NCBI GenBank assembly: GCA_963695155.1
Contig: CAVOGD010000003.1
Coordinates: forward strand, 413,305 to 477,304
Direction: 5' to 3'
DNA: 64,000 bases
DNA from: SG8-30 sp963695155
GTDB taxonomy: Bacteria > Pseudomonadota > Gammaproteobacteria > Steroidobacterales > Steroidobacteraceae
The notes beneath the pieces are model-generated. The model was given only the letters and a program-made list of their open reading frames with translations, did not search any database and had not been told where the DNA came from. Shown here one piece after another: positions 60,964 through 64,000 of the stretch; position 1 is the first letter of the stretch; each line of letters opens with the position of its first letter. Made by a program: the position numbers and the translations under genes.

Positions 60964-61908
60964 GTGCAACCTATTAGCCGTCGCGAGTTTCTCGAGTGGG
61001 TCGGGCGCACCGGGGCCGCAGCGACGCTGCTCAGCAGCGTGCCTGCTCCGATCGCCCACGCGCTCGAGAAATCCATCAAGGAATTCCCGCTGATCTGGCT
61101 CCAACTCTCGAATTGTTCGGGCTGCTCGGTGTCGGCGATTAACACCATCCACCCGAGCATCAAGAACGTGCTGCTGGACCAGGTCATCCCTTCGTACCAG
61201 CTCTCGCTGCGGTTTCACCAAACCGTGATGGCCGCGTCGGGCGAGCTTGCGGTGCAGGCGCTGAATACGACCCGCGACGAGTGGAAGGGCCGCTACATCC
61301 TGATCGTCGAGGGCGCCATCCCGACCCGCGACAACGGCATCTACGGCACGTTGGGCGAGGATCGTAAGGGTCCGATTCGGCATGCTGACCACATGCGCCG
61401 GCTGGCACCCGACGCGCTTGCCGTGCTGGCGCTCGGCACCTGCGCCGCCTACGGCGGCATCGCCGCCGCGGCGCCGAATCCGTCCGGGGCGGTGGGCGTC
61501 GGCAGCTTCCTGCAGTCGGAAGGCATCACGGTCCCGATCATCAACATCCCGGGATGCCCCCCGCACCCGGACTGGTTCATCGGGACGGTCGCGCACGTGC
61601 TACTGCTAGGGCTGCCGAAGCCTGAGGATGTGGACCGGCACGGGCGCATGATGATGTTCTTCGGCACAAGCGTTCACCGCGCGTGTACCAAACGCGACTA
61701 CATGGACGCGGGCATCATGGCGAAGCATCCCGGCCAGCCCGGCTGCCTGATCGAGCTCGGCTGCAAGGGACCGTTCACGAAGGCCGACTGCCCGCGGCGC
61801 TCGTGGAACTCCGGGGTCAACTGGTGCATCGGTTCGGGAGGACCGTGCATCGGCTGCACCGAGCCGGGATTTCCCGACAAGTTTGTCCCTTTCCTTACCC
61901 TGACCTGA
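60964..61908 (+). CDS. [NiFe] hydrogenase small subunit, Tat-exported
   Basis: 314 residues from GTG 60964 with GGGAG upstream. The Tat signal is SRREFLEWVGRTGAAATLL. The protein carries three FeS clusters. Proximal ligands are in SNCSGCSVS, ALGTCAAYGG and NIPGCPPHP. Distal and medial ligands are in HRACTKRDY, GQPGCLIELGCKGPFTKADC and WCIGSGGPCIGCTEPGFPD. It ends PFLTLT with no C-terminal membrane helix, unlike respiratory Hya/Hup small subunits. It is therefore likely soluble in the periplasm or held by a partner. The large subunit follows after 11 bases. Confidence 0.92.
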   Translation: MQPISRREFLEWVGRTGAAATLLSSVPAPIAHALEKSIKEFPLIWLQLSNCSGCSVSAINTIHPSIKNVLLDQVIPSYQLSLRFHQTVMAASGELAVQALNTTRDEWKGRYILIVEGAIPTRDNGIYGTLGEDRKGPIRHADHMRRLAPDALAVLALGTCAAYGGIAAAAPNPSGAVGVGSFLQSEGITVPIINIPGCPPHPDWFIGTVAHVLLLGLPKPEDVDRHGRMMMFFGTSVHRACTKRDYMDAGIMAKHPGQPGCLIELGCKGPFTKADCPRRSWNSGVNWCIGSGGPCIGCTEPGFPDKFVPFLTLT

Positions 61909-61919
61909 GGGATACGGCC

Positions 61920-63407
61920 ATGACCAAGACCACCATCAAGCTGGATCCCGTCACGAGGATTGAGGGACACCTGAGCGTCGAGACCACCGTGGACGACGGC
62001 GTCGTCAAGGAAGCGCAGGTGTCTGCAACGCTGTATCGCGGTTTCGAGCAGATCATGGTCGGCCACTCGCCGCTCGACGTGATCCAGTTCGCGCAGCGAT
62101 TCTGCGGCGTGTGCCCGACAGCGCACGCGATCGCTAGCGCTCAGGCGCTGGACGACGCGTTCGGCATAGTGCCGACCGAGAACGGTCGCGTTATCCGCAA
62201 CCTGGTCGGCGGCTCCAATTGGATCCAATCGCACCTCCTGCACTTCTACACGTTGTCGGCGCTCGACTACTTCCCCGGGCCCTACACGCCGCCGTTTACA
62301 CCGCGCTTCGAGGGCGACTACCGGCTGCCGAAGGCGCTGAATGACGAACTGCTCAGCCACTACATCCAGGCGCTCTCCATGCGGGTCAAGGCCCACGAGC
62401 TGTCGGCGGTGTTCTCGGGCAAGATGCCTCACAGCGCCTCGATCGTTCCGGGCGGAGTGACGGTCAACCCGTCCGTGGACAAGATCACAACCTTCCTGTG
62501 GCGGCTGCGCGAACTGCGGGACTTCATCGACAATTACTATCTGCCGGACGTGATCGCCGTCGCGCGCGTCTACCAGGATTGCCTCGAACAGGGGAAGGGC
62601 TCCGACCGCTTCCTCACCTGCGGGTCGTATGACCTGTCGTCCGAGACGGAAGTGACGCGGCGGCGGCGGCTGCTGCGCATGGGACGCTACGTGGACGGCC
62701 GCCTCGAAGATTTCGATCCGGCGAAGATCACGGAGGAGGTGCGGCACAGCTGGTACACCGACACCGGACCTACCCGGCCGAGCGAAGGCAGCACGGTGCC
62801 GATGCCCGGCAAACGCGGCGCCTACAGTTGGGTGAAGGCGCCCCGCTACGAGGGCCAGGTGTACGAGGTCGGCCCCACGGCGCGCGTGCTGTGCACTGCC
62901 ACGTCCGGAGAGGCGCCAGCGATGACGGCGGTCACGAACCAAGTGCTGTCCGAGGTGAGGGTGGGCATCGATCGGCTCAACTCGACGATGGGCAGGCACC
63001 TCGCGCGCGCCATCGAGACCAAGTTCGTGGCCGACGCGATGAGCGACTGGATCCTCGAGTTCAAGCTCGGGGAGCCAGTGTGCGCCGAATTCTCCATCCC
63101 GGATCAGGCAAGCGGGTTCGGGCTCTGGTGCGCGCCGCGCGGAGCGCTCGGCCACTGGATCGAGATTCGCGACGCCAAGGTGCACCGCTACCAGGCGATC
63201 GTCCCGACCACGTGGAACTGCTCGCCGCGCGACGACCGCGGCCAGCCAGGACCTCTCGAAGCGGCGCTCGAGGGGCTGGAGGTGAAGGACGCCGATAATC
63301 CCATCGAAGTGCTGCGGGTCGTACATTCCTACGATCCATGCGTGGCGTGCGCGGTCCACGTCGTGGACGCGAAGGGCAACACACGGGCGAGGTACGAAGC
63401 CCCATAG
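61920..63407 (+). CDS. [NiFe] hydrogenase large subunit
   Basis: 495 residues, shorter than the about 600 usual for membrane-bound uptake enzymes. The NiFe site ligands are in L1 (RFCGVCPTAH, about residues 59-68) and L2 (DPCVACAVHV near the C-terminus). The last 14 residues after the L2 His (VVDAKGNTRARYEAP) form the peptide normally removed by a maturation endopeptidase. It probably oxidises H2 with the small subunit, which carries the Tat signal for both. No cytochrome b anchor gene follows; the next gene is on the other strand. Confidence 0.92.
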   Translation: MTKTTIKLDPVTRIEGHLSVETTVDDGVVKEAQVSATLYRGFEQIMVGHSPLDVIQFAQRFCGVCPTAHAIASAQALDDAFGIVPTENGRVIRNLVGGSNWIQSHLLHFYTLSALDYFPGPYTPPFTPRFEGDYRLPKALNDELLSHYIQALSMRVKAHELSAVFSGKMPHSASIVPGGVTVNPSVDKITTFLWRLRELRDFIDNYYLPDVIAVARVYQDCLEQGKGSDRFLTCGSYDLSSETEVTRRRRLLRMGRYVDGRLEDFDPAKITEEVRHSWYTDTGPTRPSEGSTVPMPGKRGAYSWVKAPRYEGQVYEVGPTARVLCTATSGEAPAMTAVTNQVLSEVRVGIDRLNSTMGRHLARAIETKFVADAMSDWILEFKLGEPVCAEFSIPDQASGFGLWCAPRGALGHWIEIRDAKVHRYQAIVPTTWNCSPRDDRGQPGPLEAALEGLEVKDADNPIEVLRVVHSYDPCVACAVHVVDAKGNTRARYEAP

Positions 63408-63468
63408 CCGGAACAGTTACCGGGCGCGCAAGGGTGGCGAACCACGAGTCCATCACCCCATCCGAGTT

Positions 63469-63975
63469 TCAGGCGCCATCTGCGAGAAGGCGCGCTTCGC
63501 GCAGCGCGGCCTCGATCAGCGCGGGCAGCGCCGCCGCGACGGGCGCGCTCAGCGACGCCACCATCGGCTCGATGCGCGCGGGCTCGACGCCGAGCAGGGT
63601 GCCGCGCAGTGGCCGGCCGAGCAACCGCGCCTCGGCCAGCAGGTGCGCGACACCGAGGTCGTGCATCGACAGCGGCGCGGTCGCCGGCGCCTTGACCGCG
63701 TCGAGCGCGAGCCGGAGGAGCGTTCCGGGCGGGCTGCCCGCGCGCACCGCATCGAGGATCACCACCGCCTCGTTCCCGCCGATCAGCGCGAGCGCGTCGG
63801 GCCCAATCGTGCCCACGTCGAGGACGCGCACGCCTTCGGGAAGATCGTTGCGAACCGCCAGCGCGCGCGCCGCGTGGATGCCCACGCCGTCATCTGCGGC
63901 GAGCAGGTTGCCGGCCCCGAGGATGACCACCGCTTCAGGCTTCCGGTCCATGCATTGACCGCCGTCAGTCCCCAT
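63469..63975 (-). CDS. Hydrogenase maturation protease (HyaD/HupD family)
   Basis: 168 residues. It has the M52 peptidase pattern: VILGAGNLLAADDGVGIHAARAL (Ni-sensing Asp/Glu position), VVILDAVRAG (second Asp) and MHDLGVAHLLAEA (His). It would cut the C-terminal peptide of the large subunit after NiFe insertion. It is convergent with the hydrogenase genes. I use the ATG at 63975 because it overlaps the stop of an upstream gene at the edge; an ATG at 63951 is possible. Confidence 0.88.
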   Translation of the reverse strand: MGTDGGQCMDRKPEAVVILGAGNLLAADDGVGIHAARALAVRNDLPEGVRVLDVGTIGPDALALIGGNEAVVILDAVRAGSPPGTLLRLALDAVKAPATAPLSMHDLGVAHLLAEARLLGRPLRGTLLGVEPARIEPMVASLSAPVAAALPALIEAALREARLLADGA

Positions 63976-64000
63976 CGTCCTCGAACGTTTTGCGGGACTT
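63965..64000 (-). CDS. C-terminal end of an unidentified gene at the right edge
   Basis: On the minus strand the last bases read KSRKTFEDDGD then a TGA at 63967-63965, overlapping the start of the hydrogenase protease by 11 bases. Such overlap suggests an upstream operon partner, perhaps another hydrogenase accessory gene. Too little is visible to identify it. Confidence 0.4.
   Translation of the reverse strand, partial: KSRKTFEDDGD

Noticed and set aside
1..64000. CRISPR arrays, rRNA genes or insertion sequences
   Set aside because: No regular spaced repeats, no rRNA sequence and no transposase were found on either strand.

Overview
The window is a 64-kb piece of a high-GC bacterial chromosome. 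It is most likely from a gammaproteobacterium near the Xanthomonadales/Steroidobacterales. The evidence is the intact rimP-nusA-infB-rbfA-truB-rpsO-pnp block, dksA next to gluQ, a DksA with a long lysine/alanine tail, a PhaR-type PHB regulator, and many secreted metallopeptidases and DUF proteins typical of that group. No tRNA, rRNA or CRISPR array was found. Placement is by gene content only.

Layout. 1-14 kb is core: the start of smc (running off the left edge), queF, dksA, gluQ and phaR, then on the minus strand the complete transcription/translation block from pnp back to rimP, bounded by hairpin terminators. 14-24 kb is mixed envelope and redox genes: a zinc-ribbon protein, a triheme cytochrome c, DUF2891, DUF819, an M13 peptidase, a cAMP-receptor-like domain protein, a MAPEG protein, and an ECF sigma/anti-sigma pair facing a DUF6249 gene across two matching promoter-like elements. 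24-28 kb is a biotin-dependent Na+-pump decarboxylase operon with its own biotin ligase. 28-41 kb holds hydrolases and envelope proteins, including a tricorn-like S41 protease, a LOG-family protein, a beta-CASP nuclease, an HExxH peptidase and a DUF5916 outer-membrane protein. 41-46 kb is a compact corrinoid operon: MttB-like methyltransferase, reactivation protein, corrinoid protein, homocysteine methyltransferase and permease.

46-64 kb is more accessory: an acyl-CoA dehydrogenase, a Tat-exported aldo/keto reductase, a beta-helix lipoprotein, a cyclic 2,3-diphosphoglycerate synthetase homologue, a secreted Hcp-like protein and several small proteins, many followed by near-identical hairpins. 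Two 49-bp direct repeats (47/49 identical) that look like a tRNA 3' end plus its terminator bracket a three-gene secreted-protease operon. The window ends with a periplasmic [NiFe] hydrogenase small/large pair and a maturation protease on the opposite strand.

Best leads: (1) the corrinoid operon, which reads as a split methionine synthase fed by a non-pyrrolysine MttB enzyme; (2) the paired ECF promoters; (3) the tRNA-end direct repeats; (4) the decarboxylase operon with a dedicated biotin ligase and a divergent carboxyltransferase. Two genes (oadB, mttB) carry single-base frameshifts and gluQ has no ordinary start codon, so base-level errors in the assembly are a real possibility.
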